Shown here piece by piece: positions 28,782 to 37,825 of a stretch of DNA of 64,000 bases. The DNA comes from Bacteroides sp. (GTDB taxonomy: Bacteria; Bacteroidota; Bacteroidia; Bacteroidales; Muribaculaceae), in NCBI GenBank assembly GCA_014802335.1, contig JAAVCL010000016.1:62001-126000 (forward strand), given 5' to 3'. The notes under the pieces were generated by a model. The model saw only the letters and a program-made list of their open reading frames with translations, was not told the origin of the DNA and ran no database searches. Positions within the stretch are counted from its first letter, which is position 1. Every line of letters starts with the position of its first letter. The position numbers were made by a program, and so were the translations under genes.

Positions 28782-29015
28782 CTACGAATAATTAATCGAT
28801 ATATGTTAAACAAAGTAGTTATGGATATCTTGAACGCTAAAACTTGTTATTTTTGAGCATCTTTTGCTTTGTCATTCAGTCGCATACGAATGTATGCTCC
28901 TTCATTCCGCAGCAAAATATGCTCAAAATTGAAAATCGACGAGTTTCCTATTAATATAAACAAGGACGAGTCAAATAACTTCGTTTTATCTGTTCATTAA
29001 TTATTCGTAGCTACT
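28777..29015 (-). repeat. 239-bp hairpin/leader element with 20-bp perfect terminal inverted repeats
   Basis: Ends AGTAGCTACGAATAATTAAT (28777-28796) and its exact complement (28996-29015). On the minus strand the core reads TTTTGAGCAT, GAATGAAGGAG, GCATACattcGTATGC, then CGACTGAATGA, closed by ATGCTCAAAA, the same order of parts as the 195-bp family. A 12-aa ORF MRLNDKAKDAQK is encoded on the complement of 28847-28885. The terminal repeats differ from the 195-bp family. It points away from the following gene and towards the rimM 3' end. Confidence 0.85.
28847..28885 (-). CDS. Possible 12-aa ORF in the 28.8-kb element
   Basis: MRLNDKAKDAQK, starting with ATG CGA CTG in the 3' arm of the apical hairpin exactly as in the other copies. 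No gene follows on this strand, so a leader role is not supported here. Confidence 0.2.
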   Translation of the reverse strand: MRLNDKAKDAQK

Positions 29016-29030
29016 AAAAAAATAAATATT

Positions 29031-29348
29031 ATGAGTGAGATAACAAGATTTGATGAAGATGAAGCTATAAAATTTATCAGGGCTACACTTTCTGAAGAAA
29101 AAAACTCGCAAGTCAGTGATGACGAAATTTTGTATATCATTGATTGTATCTGGGATTGGTATGAAAAAAACGGTTATCTGAAGATAGATGCAGATATCAC
29201 AGACGAGGAAGAAATAGATATAGACAAGCTGGTTGCTTATGTAAAAAAAGAATTGAGTAGAGCAGGGGAGACTCTACTTGTGCCGGAAGATGTGGAACCA
29301 ATAGTAAAAGCAGAGTTGCAATATGAAGAGTCTATTGAAGATTTTTAA
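29031..29348 (+). CDS. Small acidic conserved protein of unknown function
   Basis: 105 residues, strongly acidic, without signal peptide or membrane helix. Features: FDEDEAIKFIRATL, DDEILYIIDCIWDWYEKNGYL (amphipathic helix with two Trp) and VAYVKKEL. I have the impression of a conserved Bacteroidales hypothetical protein but recognise no named domain. Its last 26 bp overlap the start of the OmpA-like gene, so they are probably translated together. It begins 15 bp after the right end of the 28.8-kb element. Confidence 0.75.
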   Translation: MSEITRFDEDEAIKFIRATLSEEKNSQVSDDEILYIIDCIWDWYEKNGYLKIDADITDEEEIDIDKLVAYVKKELSRAGETLLVPEDVEPIVKAELQYEESIEDF

Positions 29349-30030
29349 TTTAACGCTTGTATTGTCTTTTATTTTCGTTTGCTATCCGGCAGTTGGTAAA
29401 ACAATAAAACTTTCGTCTAATAGCCCGGAAGTCTCAAAGTCTGTAAATCAAGTTGTACCCGAGAGTGGAGAAGATCTTGATGAAATAGAATTTGTTGAAA
29501 TGCTTAATTCAGTACCATTGGATGCAAAGAGTGCTGAATTAATACGTAAATTCCAGGAAAAAGAGGGACGGAACAGACTTCATGCACGCGATTATAATGA
29601 AAAAAACGGGTGCACAGTTGAAACATTTAGAAATAAAGAAGTCTTGTTAATAACTATCCCGGCAGAGAAATTATTTGGACCTAATTCAACTGAGTTGAGG
29701 CCAACTGCAAGCTCACTTTTAAACCCCATAAAGCGTTATCTTAAGGAACCGGATATGTATCGGGTGTTAATGGTTATGCATACTGATAACACGGGTTCAG
29801 AAAAGTATAGAGATACATTAACAGAAAAACGGTCTCATTCTATTGCCGAGTGGTTTGAGAATCAAGGAACAGATACAGAATATCTTTTCCCTTATGCATA
29901 CGGTGACGATATGCCTTTGGTAAAAAATAATTCTATGTCTAACCGAGCAAAAAATCGCAGGCTTGAAATATATCTCGTACCCGGCAAAAAAATGTTGGAA
30001 CAAGCCAAAAAAGGAAGGATTGTTTTTTAA
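29323..30030 (+). CDS. OmpA-like C-terminal domain protein, exported
   Basis: 235 residues. A signal peptide (residues 1-25, LVLSFIFVCYPAVG) precedes a linker and an OmpA/MotB-like peptidoglycan-binding domain from about 100. The domain shows LLNPIKRYL, VLMVMHTDNTGSEKYRDTLTEKRS and SNRAKNRRLEIYLVPG, with the Asp and Arg that normally grip diaminopimelate. Probably periplasmic. It starts inside the preceding acidic-protein gene (26-bp overlap), which decides this start. Confidence 0.85.
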   Translation: MKSLLKIFNLTLVLSFIFVCYPAVGKTIKLSSNSPEVSKSVNQVVPESGEDLDEIEFVEMLNSVPLDAKSAELIRKFQEKEGRNRLHARDYNEKNGCTVETFRNKEVLLITIPAEKLFGPNSTELRPTASSLLNPIKRYLKEPDMYRVLMVMHTDNTGSEKYRDTLTEKRSHSIAEWFENQGTDTEYLFPYAYGDDMPLVKNNSMSNRAKNRRLEIYLVPGKKMLEQAKKGRIVF

Positions 30031-30114
30031 GCCAAGCCGGTTAAGATAATTCAGTTTATTGTCACACTGTCAGTGCCTGTCTAGCCTGTTTAATATGATT
30101 CCGGTTTAATTACA

Positions 30115-32850
30115 CTAAGAAAGATCATCAACGCCCTCCCTTAGAGTAATAAAATTATTTGTATTCATAATATGACCGATAAAAGGAGATGGAGTTGCCG
30201 GAAAACGGTAAGTCTGTCCCTTTTTATTTTTTACTATCTTTTCATCGTAAGCCAACAGACAAAGTCTTTTCTTTGCTCTCGAAATGGCTACGTAAAGTTT
30301 TCTCGCGTCTTCTTGTCTTGATTCAGGGTCATATTGACTTGCAAAAAATGGATAAGTTCCGTCAACACATCCATAAACAATTACATTATCAAACTCAAGA
30401 CCTTTAGCCTTATGCACTGTCGCTACAAAAATTTGTTCCTCAATTATCTCGTTATCGCATAAATCAGCCTCCTTAAAAGTATTAAGATCAACTAAATATT
30501 GTGACAATTCTTTATGTAGGGAGTCATTTGAAGAAATTTCAACAACTTGATTAGCAAGAAAGCTCTTTAAATATTTCATTTTAGAATTGGCCTGCATACC
30601 AATGTTTTGAAAATATTTATACGAACGAGAAATTTCTTTTACAAGAGGTGAATATGTACTGTCAGAAACCGAATGTAATGAATCAATAGCCGAAATGTAT
30701 AGCTCTTTATATTTTTGTTTAAGTGGATCAAAAACAGTTTTATAATTTCTTAAAATATTTCTAACATTATCCTCTTTATTTTTAGCAACTTCATATAACA
30801 ATAGCGCCAAATTGTAAGTGGCAACAATATCAGCATCTGCCAAATGAGAATTCTCACCATCCAAATTAAAATGGTCTATTAGAGCTCCCAACTTATAATT
30901 ATGCAATTTAGGGAACAACAGTTTACTTAACTTGAGAGTATCATAGGAATTCTTAAATTTAAAACACGGATTTTTATCACCGAATTCTCTTATACAATTA
31001 TAGTATAGGATATTTAAATCATATTCAACGTTATGACCGAAAATTGAACAGCCCCGTGCAAAATTTAAGAATTCCCTTAAGCCTGCCGCTCTGCCGCAGT
31101 GTTCCCTCCGGTTATATTCCTCAATCAGCGGATTATTTAATTGACCTAATTTTTCAGGAATTTCTTTTTCTGTTTCAAGGATAATATTTAATGATTCTAT
31201 TAATTCTCCTTTTCTATATTTATTAGCTGCAATTTGCACAATATCGTCGTTATACACGTCTAATCCGGTAGTCTCTGTGTCAAACACTACGATATCTTGA
31301 GTTTCCCAAGTTTTTATAAATTCCAGAACATAAGAAGAATCTTCATACAATATAAAATCAGCAGGACTTAATGCAGCTTGCTTCATCTTCATCAGCAGAT
31401 TCCGGGAAATTGAGAAACTTTTAATCACATTAAGATGATATAAGAGTCTGGCCCATGCTAAATAATTGATGTCGTCATAAATTACAGTAAGATGTGAAAA
31501 AATAAGTTTTACTTGCTCGCTCGAAAAAAAATCTTCTCCTGATATTTTAAAGTGGGGAATGTCTCCCAAGAAACCGGAAATCTTGTCTGCTTCATTATTT
31601 GAACTGACAAGAATAGCAGTTTTTCCATCTTTATATGATAACGTTGTTTTTACCGCACAGGCAGGAGCTGATTCTGAGGTACGAGCATATATCATTTTTA
31701 GATCACCATATTCGGGAATTGAATCGTTGACCGGAACAGGCAAAAACAATGGATCCGTACCTAATTCATTTTGAGCATACCCATTAAAAATATCCAACAG
31801 ATATTTCGGCGATCTATAACATTTTTCAAGATGATGAATATTTCCATTACCGCATTTATTCTTTATTTTTTCAAGAACAGAGAGTCTCGCACCAATAAAA
31901 GAAAAAATGGCCTGCTGTTCATCTCCAAGGTAGATTGTAACGTTATCCGGGGCCGTCAACAGATCTATTATAGATAATTGAAGCACATTAAGGTCTTGAA
32001 TTTCATCCACCTGTATCCAAGAATACTTTTTGTATTGTTTTGAATTTAATCTCAAAGCGGAATATGTGAGGATAAGAAGATCATCAAAATCAACGAGATT
32101 ATTTTCTTCTTTATATCTTTCATATTTACGGGCAGCACTTAGTAATAGCAAAAGATCGCGCACTTGAATATTGAGGTCTTTAATTTGCGAGAAATTTTCT
32201 GATTGGTCATATATTTCTAATAATGAAGCAATGCTAACGTCTTTCCCAAAATCTTTACAAATCAGCGCAAAAAGAGTAGGACTAAAAAATCTTTTATTAT
32301 GTTCTTTATTTAAATAGTCAGACGTATTATTAATTATGACTTCTTTTGGGTGTCCAAGTCGATACTGACACATTAGGTGTTGGATTTGGATTAAAGCCTT
32401 GAATCTTGCACGTGCTTCAAAATCCACATCACTTAGATCTATATCTTTATTATCTGAGAGGTAGGATGTCAAGGAATTAACAATAGAGAAAATTTCATCT
32501 TCATCAATAATCGAACTTGTTTGACTCACTATATTATTTTCAAAAACAAACTTCGAACAAAACCGATGAACGTTTCCAATAAAAAGATCTTTAGACGCAT
32601 CCCCAACGATTGCTGCCACTCTATCTTTCATTCCTCTTGCCGCACGATTTGTAAAAGTAAGGCACAGCATATCATCGGGAGTTACACCGTTGGCAATAGC
32701 TCTGTTAACTCTTTCTGCCAAAATATGAGTTTTGCCACACCCTGCTGAAGCGAGAACCAGATGAAATCCTTGGTCGAGCATTATTACTTCTCTTTGATAT
32801 TTATCTCTGAGCGGTCCGCAAGTATACATATCGCGTTGAATGAAAGACAT
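30115..32850 (-). CDS. UvrD/Rep-type helicase with an embedded DEDDh exonuclease domain
   Basis: 911 residues. Helicase motifs: Walker A ASAGCGKTH (34-42), FTNRAA (66-71), VDEIQD (281-286), GDEQQAIFSFIGA (309-321), CYRSP (344-348), then far downstream VATVHKAKGLEFDNV (809-823) and LYVAISRAKKRL (852-863). Between them, at about 518-685, lies a DnaQ-like 3'-5' exonuclease with FDTETTGLD (523-531), FGHNVEYDL (604-612) and HLADAD (669-674), so all DEDDh residues are present. A superfamily 1A helicase that could unwind and trim DNA in repair. The genes on either side give no further hint. Confidence 0.88.
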   Translation of the reverse strand: MSFIQRDMYTCGPLRDKYQREVIMLDQGFHLVLASAGCGKTHILAERVNRAIANGVTPDDMLCLTFTNRAARGMKDRVAAIVGDASKDLFIGNVHRFCSKFVFENNIVSQTSSIIDEDEIFSIVNSLTSYLSDNKDIDLSDVDFEARARFKALIQIQHLMCQYRLGHPKEVIINNTSDYLNKEHNKRFFSPTLFALICKDFGKDVSIASLLEIYDQSENFSQIKDLNIQVRDLLLLLSAARKYERYKEENNLVDFDDLLILTYSALRLNSKQYKKYSWIQVDEIQDLNVLQLSIIDLLTAPDNVTIYLGDEQQAIFSFIGARLSVLEKIKNKCGNGNIHHLEKCYRSPKYLLDIFNGYAQNELGTDPLFLPVPVNDSIPEYGDLKMIYARTSESAPACAVKTTLSYKDGKTAILVSSNNEADKISGFLGDIPHFKISGEDFFSSEQVKLIFSHLTVIYDDINYLAWARLLYHLNVIKSFSISRNLLMKMKQAALSPADFILYEDSSYVLEFIKTWETQDIVVFDTETTGLDVYNDDIVQIAANKYRKGELIESLNIILETEKEIPEKLGQLNNPLIEEYNRREHCGRAAGLREFLNFARGCSIFGHNVEYDLNILYYNCIREFGDKNPCFKFKNSYDTLKLSKLLFPKLHNYKLGALIDHFNLDGENSHLADADIVATYNLALLLYEVAKNKEDNVRNILRNYKTVFDPLKQKYKELYISAIDSLHSVSDSTYSPLVKEISRSYKYFQNIGMQANSKMKYLKSFLANQVVEISSNDSLHKELSQYLVDLNTFKEADLCDNEIIEEQIFVATVHKAKGLEFDNVIVYGCVDGTYPFFASQYDPESRQEDARKLYVAISRAKKRLCLLAYDEKIVKNKKGQTYRFPATPSPFIGHIMNTNNFITLREGVDDLS

Positions 32851-32868
32851 ATAAACTAATATAATTAA

Positions 32869-32896
32869 CCCCGTTTGTGTAATGATACAAACGGGG
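32869..32896 (-). terminator. Terminator after the HU gene
   Basis: CCCCGTTTGT (32869-32878) and ACAAACGGGG (32887-32896), a 10-bp GC-topped stem with 8-base loop, between the HU stop and the helicase start. Confidence 0.8.
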
Positions 32897-32925
32897 ATTG
32901 ATAATAATAGAAGAAAATTTACTAT

Positions 32926-33201
32926 TTACTTCGCTACAGCTTCTTTAAAACTGGGAGCGGGTTTAAAAGTGGGGACTTTGTGTGCCGGAATAACAACTGA
33001 GGTATTTTTTGTAATGTTGCGAGCAAGCTTCTCTGCGCGTTCTTTAATGGCAAATGTGCCAAAACCACGAAGATATACATTTTCGCCATTAGCCATGTTA
33101 TCCTTGATAACATCCATCAGTTTCTCAACTACAGTAAGCACAGCTGTGCGTTCAAGACCTGTGCTTCTTGCGATCTCATTTACAATATCTGCTTTTGTCA
33201 T
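32926..33201 (-). CDS. HU/IHF family DNA-binding protein
   Basis: 91 residues, the size of HU. MTKADIVNEIARSTGL and the helix GVEKLMDVIKDNMANGENVYLRGFGTF-like body (read here as VVEKLMDVIKDNMANG and VYLRGFGTFAIKERAEK) with the intercalating-proline arm NPxT replaced by KNTSVVIPAHKVPTFKP. It compacts and bends DNA. A -33/-7 promoter lies just upstream. HU and IHF subunits cannot be told apart from this sequence alone. Confidence 0.95.
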   Translation of the reverse strand: MTKADIVNEIARSTGLERTAVLTVVEKLMDVIKDNMANGENVYLRGFGTFAIKERAEKLARNITKNTSVVIPAHKVPTFKPAPSFKEAVAK

Positions 33202-33241
33202 TATGATAAAAGATTTAAATGCTGAATTCAGTTTTCGGGTG

Positions 33242-33272
33242 CAAAATTAGTAATTTATCCTGAAAATACATA
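33242..33272 (-). promoter_or_regulatory. Sigma-ABfr-type promoter of the HU gene
   Basis: Minus strand TATG (complement of 33269-33272), 19-bp spacer, TAATTTTG (complement of 33242-33249). The -33 box has one mismatch. Confidence 0.55.
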
Positions 33273-33557
33273 ATATACGATGATAAACTTTTTGATAAAC
33301 TTTAATTTATAGTTACTTATCTCTTTTAAATTAACATCGCTCCGTTGAATTTAAAAAATTATTATAGCAATCATTATTAACAGTAGCTTCTATCTAAACA
33401 CTCCGATATATTTTAATCGGAAACTATAAAGTTATTTTTTGAGATGATTCCAAACATTGGAAGCCGACAATTCCAGACCTTCACGGAAAATAGTTGCATT
33501 TATATCTTATAGATAAATAAGGTGTTCTTGAATAATAATTAGTTGAATTATTAAAGG

Positions 33558-33589
33558 GTTGGGCAAGTCATAAACTTTTATTAATTTTG
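33558..33589 (+). promoter_or_regulatory. Sigma-ABfr-type promoter of the LysM gene
   Basis: GTTG (33558-33561), 20-bp spacer, TAATTTTG (33582-33589). Predicted start near 33596, leader about 20 nt. The rest of 33273-33557 shows nothing definite. Confidence 0.65.
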
Positions 33590-33615
33590 TGAAATAAACC
33601 GGAATCATCTTTCAC

Positions 33616-35574
33616 ATGGGAAAAATTACTGTTCCAATATTTCTAATCGCTATGGCCGGATGTTATCTTCCTGCTGTATCCGCAACCAAGAGTTTACCAA
33701 TTGTTGAAATACTTGGTAAGAGATATTATGTTTATACTGCTAAAAAAGGAGATACTCTTTTCGGCATTGCACGCGATCAAAAGTGGAACGATGCAGAATT
33801 GCAGAAATTAAATGCGCAAGCAATTTCTCCTTTAAAAAAAGGTAATAAATTATACTATCCTGTTGATTCTGAAGGCAGTTTAAATGTTGACATATACAGC
33901 TTGACAAATGCTCCGGTAAAAGAGCTGCCTCACATTGTAAAAAAAGGAGAAAGTGTATATAGTATTGCGAAACAGTATAACTTATCAGTTTCCCAAATTT
34001 ATGATTACAATCCGGAATCAAAGAACGGGATTAAAGCGGGCCAGGAATTGTTGTTAAATAAGCCCGAAACTTCTTATTCAAAACAAAGCGAAAATTCAGA
34101 AAATCCCGAGTATTATACACTTTCCGGGTCAGAAACAATTTCACAAGTTGCGAAGGCTCATGAAACGACAGTTGCTTCGATACTGGCGATCAATCCGGGA
34201 ATTAACCCAATTGAAATTAAACCCGGACTGACTTTGAAAATGCCGACCAAGGGTACCGGTTTAAAAGAAGTTACAAAGAATGTGGACATTTCTGTGTTAG
34301 ATAATTTTGAAAGTTATACTGTGCAGAATCATGATACATGGGAAACAATCTCAGAGAAAACCGGAGTCGACAAGGAGGTGTTGGCCGAGGCTAATCCTGA
34401 GGTAAAGAACTTAAAAAAGAAATTGCTCATAACAGTTCCCAAGGTTTCCAATATTACTGAAGAAAGGACAGTTATTGAACGAGACGAACGAGAATTGTCT
34501 GACTCAGGTATAAAAAATATTTATCAGGATGTGCATAAAGTATCAGATAAATCAGAAGATCTCGTTAATGTAAGAATTGCTGTGCTTGCTGAAAATCCCT
34601 CTTTGAAAAAAGATTCCGAATTTATCAGGGGTTTCCTTGCGGGAGTAGATAAAATAAAAGGTGGAAAGTTCAAAATAAGCTTAAAAGTTATTGACGGATC
34701 CAAATCTGTTAGCACCATAACAGAGCAAATTCCGGAATTTGAACCAAACCTCATATTTTATACCGGTGATAAAAACTTGCCTGAATATCTTTTGAATTAT
34801 GCTCAGGAACATCTTACCACCGTTGTAAATACATTTGATGTTAGAAATGAAGATTATCTTCATAATCCATATCTGATACAATTACTCACACCTTCAACAC
34901 AATTCAATGAGTCTGTGGCCACTAATGTATATTCTAAATATGGTGATCACAGGTTAATTATTGTAGGGAATGAAGATGAGTCAGACCAGTTGGCCGCTGA
35001 GTTAAAGAAAATTTGGGATCCCAAGCGAATTAAATATTACCCGACAGGTAAAATAGACATCGAAGAATTACAGCAAAAGGATAAATATATATTCTATAGT
35101 TATTCTATTAATAAGAATGAAGTGGAGGATATCCTAAAAAGAATTGCAGAATTGCAGGAAATGTCTCCACTTTCAAATATTGTCACACTTGGACGACCAA
35201 ACTGGATTTTATTTGATGATTCTCTTTCTGAGGAATTGCATAAGGCGAATACATATATCCCTTCGCGGTTCTATCTTGACGAAGAATCATCAGAATTTAA
35301 AACATTCAATTCGTCTTACAATAATCTCTTTAACCGAAATCCCACCAAATCCGTGCCTTTGTATGCAGCCGTCGGATATGATGTCGCAACATATTTTATA
35401 CCCGAAATGGCTTCTGCCTACAATGACATTAACCAATTAAAACCTTCTCGTAATTCTGTACAAAGCGAAATTGATTTAAAGAGGGTGAATAACTGGAGTG
35501 GTTTTATTAATCCTCCGGTTTACTTGGTTAACTTTACTCCTTATAACACAATTGACAAGATAGTAATCGAATGA
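33616..35574 (+). CDS. LysM-repeat protein fused to a periplasmic-binding-like domain
   Basis: 652 residues. Signal peptide (about 1-23), then three clear LysM repeats, each with a GDTLFGIA or GESVYSIA type core (about 40-85, 98-145, 170-212), and a fourth weaker one near 233-275 (HDTWETISEKTGV). From about 315 a type I periplasmic-binding-like domain follows (VRIAVLAEN, FIRGFLAGVDKIKGG, LIFYTGDKNLPEYLL, DHRLIIVGNEDESD). LysM binds peptidoglycan; the second domain suggests ligand sensing or a structural role. Overlaps the next gene by 4 bp. Confidence 0.85.
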   Translation: MGKITVPIFLIAMAGCYLPAVSATKSLPIVEILGKRYYVYTAKKGDTLFGIARDQKWNDAELQKLNAQAISPLKKGNKLYYPVDSEGSLNVDIYSLTNAPVKELPHIVKKGESVYSIAKQYNLSVSQIYDYNPESKNGIKAGQELLLNKPETSYSKQSENSENPEYYTLSGSETISQVAKAHETTVASILAINPGINPIEIKPGLTLKMPTKGTGLKEVTKNVDISVLDNFESYTVQNHDTWETISEKTGVDKEVLAEANPEVKNLKKKLLITVPKVSNITEERTVIERDERELSDSGIKNIYQDVHKVSDKSEDLVNVRIAVLAENPSLKKDSEFIRGFLAGVDKIKGGKFKISLKVIDGSKSVSTITEQIPEFEPNLIFYTGDKNLPEYLLNYAQEHLTTVVNTFDVRNEDYLHNPYLIQLLTPSTQFNESVATNVYSKYGDHRLIIVGNEDESDQLAAELKKIWDPKRIKYYPTGKIDIEELQQKDKYIFYSYSINKNEVEDILKRIAELQEMSPLSNIVTLGRPNWILFDDSLSEELHKANTYIPSRFYLDEESSEFKTFNSSYNNLFNRNPTKSVPLYAAVGYDVATYFIPEMASAYNDINQLKPSRNSVQSEIDLKRVNNWSGFINPPVYLVNFTPYNTIDKIVIE

Positions 35575-36257
35575 AGAAAACTCATATTACACTCTTTATT
35601 ATAGGACTTTATTCTATTCTGAATTGTATCAGCATGTCTGCCCAGACTCATTATGATTCTCGTGTTTATATAGGCGGACATGCAGGATTAAACTTGTCGA
35701 GAGTAGAGTTTACACCGTCTGTAACGCAAGGATTTAATCCGGGAATAAATGCAGGCATAAATTTCAGATATATCGAGGAAAAGCATTTTGGTTTTATAGT
35801 TGAATTAAACTGGGAGCAAAGAGGGTGGAAAGAAGATTTTGAAGATTTGAATTATAAATATTCAAGGACGGTTAATTTCATCCAGCTTCCCTTCCTTGCA
35901 CATATATATTTTGGAAATCGCGGAAAATTTTTTATAAATGCCGGTCCTTCCATAAGTTTACGTTTAAGTGAATCAACGAACACGGATATCGATTTGACAA
36001 CAATAAGTTCCAACTCAGACTTCAATAATCGGGTCACTTATCAAATGTTGGAGCCGGTGCATCAAAAGGTTGATTATGGCATACAAGGAGGGATAGGAGG
36101 TGAATTCAGTATTAATAAAAGAAATTCCATTTATCTTGATGCTCGATTCTATTTTGGTCTTGGAAATTTACTAAAATCAGGAAGAACAGAAAACATTAGA
36201 GGATCAAATCCAATGACGATTTCAGTTTCCGCAGGATATTGGTTTCGTATTAAATAA
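35571..36257 (+). CDS. PorT-family outer-membrane beta-barrel protein
   Basis: 228 residues. Signal peptide (about 1-24, ending SMSAQ), then alternating hydrophobic strands with VYIGGHAGLNLSRVEF, GINAGINFRY, FINAGPSISLRL and a terminal strand TISVSAGYWFRIK, the pattern of small Bacteroidota barrels (OMP_b-brl_2). Its ATG overlaps the LysM-protein stop (ATGA), so the two are translated together and may work together in the envelope. PorT itself belongs to type IX secretion, but this relative need not. Confidence 0.85.
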   Translation: MKKTHITLFIIGLYSILNCISMSAQTHYDSRVYIGGHAGLNLSRVEFTPSVTQGFNPGINAGINFRYIEEKHFGFIVELNWEQRGWKEDFEDLNYKYSRTVNFIQLPFLAHIYFGNRGKFFINAGPSISLRLSESTNTDIDLTTISSNSDFNNRVTYQMLEPVHQKVDYGIQGGIGGEFSINKRNSIYLDARFYFGLGNLLKSGRTENIRGSNPMTISVSAGYWFRIK

Positions 36258-36316
36258 CACCTTTCGAGAATTTATTTTATTTTGTAAGTCTGCAATTACT
36301 CCTTGCGCAACCCATT

Positions 36317-36377
36317 GCAATAAAACAAATAAAGCGGTCACTTCAAGTTGAAGTAGCCGCTTTATTTGTTTTATTGC
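36317..36377. terminator. Long bidirectional terminator between PorT-like and amylase genes
   Basis: Outer arms of 21 bp, 36317-36337 and 36357-36377 (GCAATAAAACAAATAAAGCGG mirrored), and an inner stem ACTTCAA/TTGAAGT (36340-36346, 36348-36354). The genes are convergent. Confidence 0.85.
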
Positions 36378-36388
36378 GCTGATGCTGA

Positions 36389-37825
36389 TTATTTCCTTAA
36401 GAGAATATAACTTCTTTCGGGAGCCATGGCACCTTGCAAACGTCCATTTTTAACTTTAAACTCTTTACCGTATACCACATCGTTGTAAGTTCCGTTCGGC
36501 AGCCCGGTTGGAAGATCGATAAAATTAGCAGATTTACTCAAGTTTACAATTGCAGCTCCTTTTTTACCTCTATTCACAAGGAGAACATCCCCATTATCGT
36601 TAATTTGAACATCCTCCATCTGATCTTTCATAGCGGTTCTAAACTTATTTACCGCTACAACTTCCGGATGTTTAAATTCATCATTTCCTCTTGCACCCAA
36701 AACATTATTGCCATAATAATTTGAGCGAGTGGAACCGGCAGGGCGACTAAAGAATAGGGGAGTACCGTTCTGACGTGCGGTCAGGAAAACCCAACCTATA
36801 CGAATTTGGTCATCTGTAAGATGTGCAGATTCATGAGCGTTAGCATAAGTATCATGGCTTTCAACCCATGTTGTCAGATACTCGGGAGCAGCCTGATGAT
36901 GGAAACTCTTCAAATCCATATCCTTAGCTGAATGTTTCTCTAAAGCTTCGCGGAGAACCCATCCGTAGCTTGAGGCTGTCTGGCCAAAATAATCAGCGTA
37001 TTCTTTTTCAGGAACGTTCTTATCCTGAAGCACCTCTCCGTAAACAAACAGCGAATCGTAGGGGATTGCAAGTTTTACACCCTTCACACTTTTACGACCT
37101 GTTGCTACATCCCAGAAATCATTTTCCTTAACTCCTGATTTTGTATCAATAGGATCACTATGCACACCTATATGTTTTGCTGTGTCATATCTGAATCCTC
37201 TAACTCCCATCTTTATAAGATCGTTCACAAATTCCATATAATATTTCTGGAAATCGGGATTTTCGGTATTAACATCCGGCAGTCCTCCTGAACCCCAAAG
37301 AGTGCACTCCAAGCGATCATTATAATCTCTGACAGGAGTCAAACCTTGAGAATGATACATTTTATCTCTTCCACCCACGGCCTTGTAAAAGTCTTCTGAT
37401 ACTGCGTCAATATCAAATGCAGTGTGGTTGGGGAGAACATCTACAATCACTTTTACACCATATTTTGCAGCGGAGTCCATCATTTGAATCATCTGTTCAC
37501 GAGATCCAAGAATACTATTACCAACCTTCCAATCTGTTGGTTGATAATAGTAATACCAGTTACCCTCTGTAACGTTTTCATCAAAGATTTTTTTACCACT
37601 TCCCTCGGGAGAATAACACGCTTGCACAGGAGAAGTTTGTATCATAGTGAATCCTGCATCCTTGATTTCTTTCATGCTGCGTGCCATTTCGGGGAAATTC
37701 CAGCTCCATGCATGAAGAATTGTTTCGGTGTTAACAGCATTGGGATTTACTGTTACTCGGTCTTTTGCGACCATGGGAACAGCTGTGAATGATAACACTA
37801 CTGCTCCTAAAATAAGATTTTTCAT
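36389..37825 (-). CDS. Alpha-amylase, GH13 family, exported
   Basis: 478 residues. Signal peptide (about 1-20, ending MVAK). GH13 conserved regions in order: VDVLPNHTAF (region I), GFRYDTAKH with nucleophile Asp (II), YGEVLQ with acid/base Glu (III) and VESHDTYAN with the third Asp (IV). It cleaves alpha-1,4-glucan bonds in starch-like polymers, outside the cytoplasm. No SusC/D pair or other saccharide genes are adjacent, so it is not in a visible polysaccharide-utilisation locus. Confidence 0.93.
   Translation of the reverse strand: MKNLILGAVVLSFTAVPMVAKDRVTVNPNAVNTETILHAWSWNFPEMARSMKEIKDAGFTMIQTSPVQACYSPEGSGKKIFDENVTEGNWYYYYQPTDWKVGNSILGSREQMIQMMDSAAKYGVKVIVDVLPNHTAFDIDAVSEDFYKAVGGRDKMYHSQGLTPVRDYNDRLECTLWGSGGLPDVNTENPDFQKYYMEFVNDLIKMGVRGFRYDTAKHIGVHSDPIDTKSGVKENDFWDVATGRKSVKGVKLAIPYDSLFVYGEVLQDKNVPEKEYADYFGQTASSYGWVLREALEKHSAKDMDLKSFHHQAAPEYLTTWVESHDTYANAHESAHLTDDQIRIGWVFLTARQNGTPLFFSRPAGSTRSNYYGNNVLGARGNDEFKHPEVVAVNKFRTAMKDQMEDVQINDNGDVLLVNRGKKGAAIVNLSKSANFIDLPTGLPNGTYNDVVYGKEFKVKNGRLQGAMAPERSYILLRK

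Noticed and set aside
30115-32850. Considered as an anti-phage defence helicase-nuclease
   Set aside because: No partner gene and no defence neighbourhood; a repair role is at least as likely.
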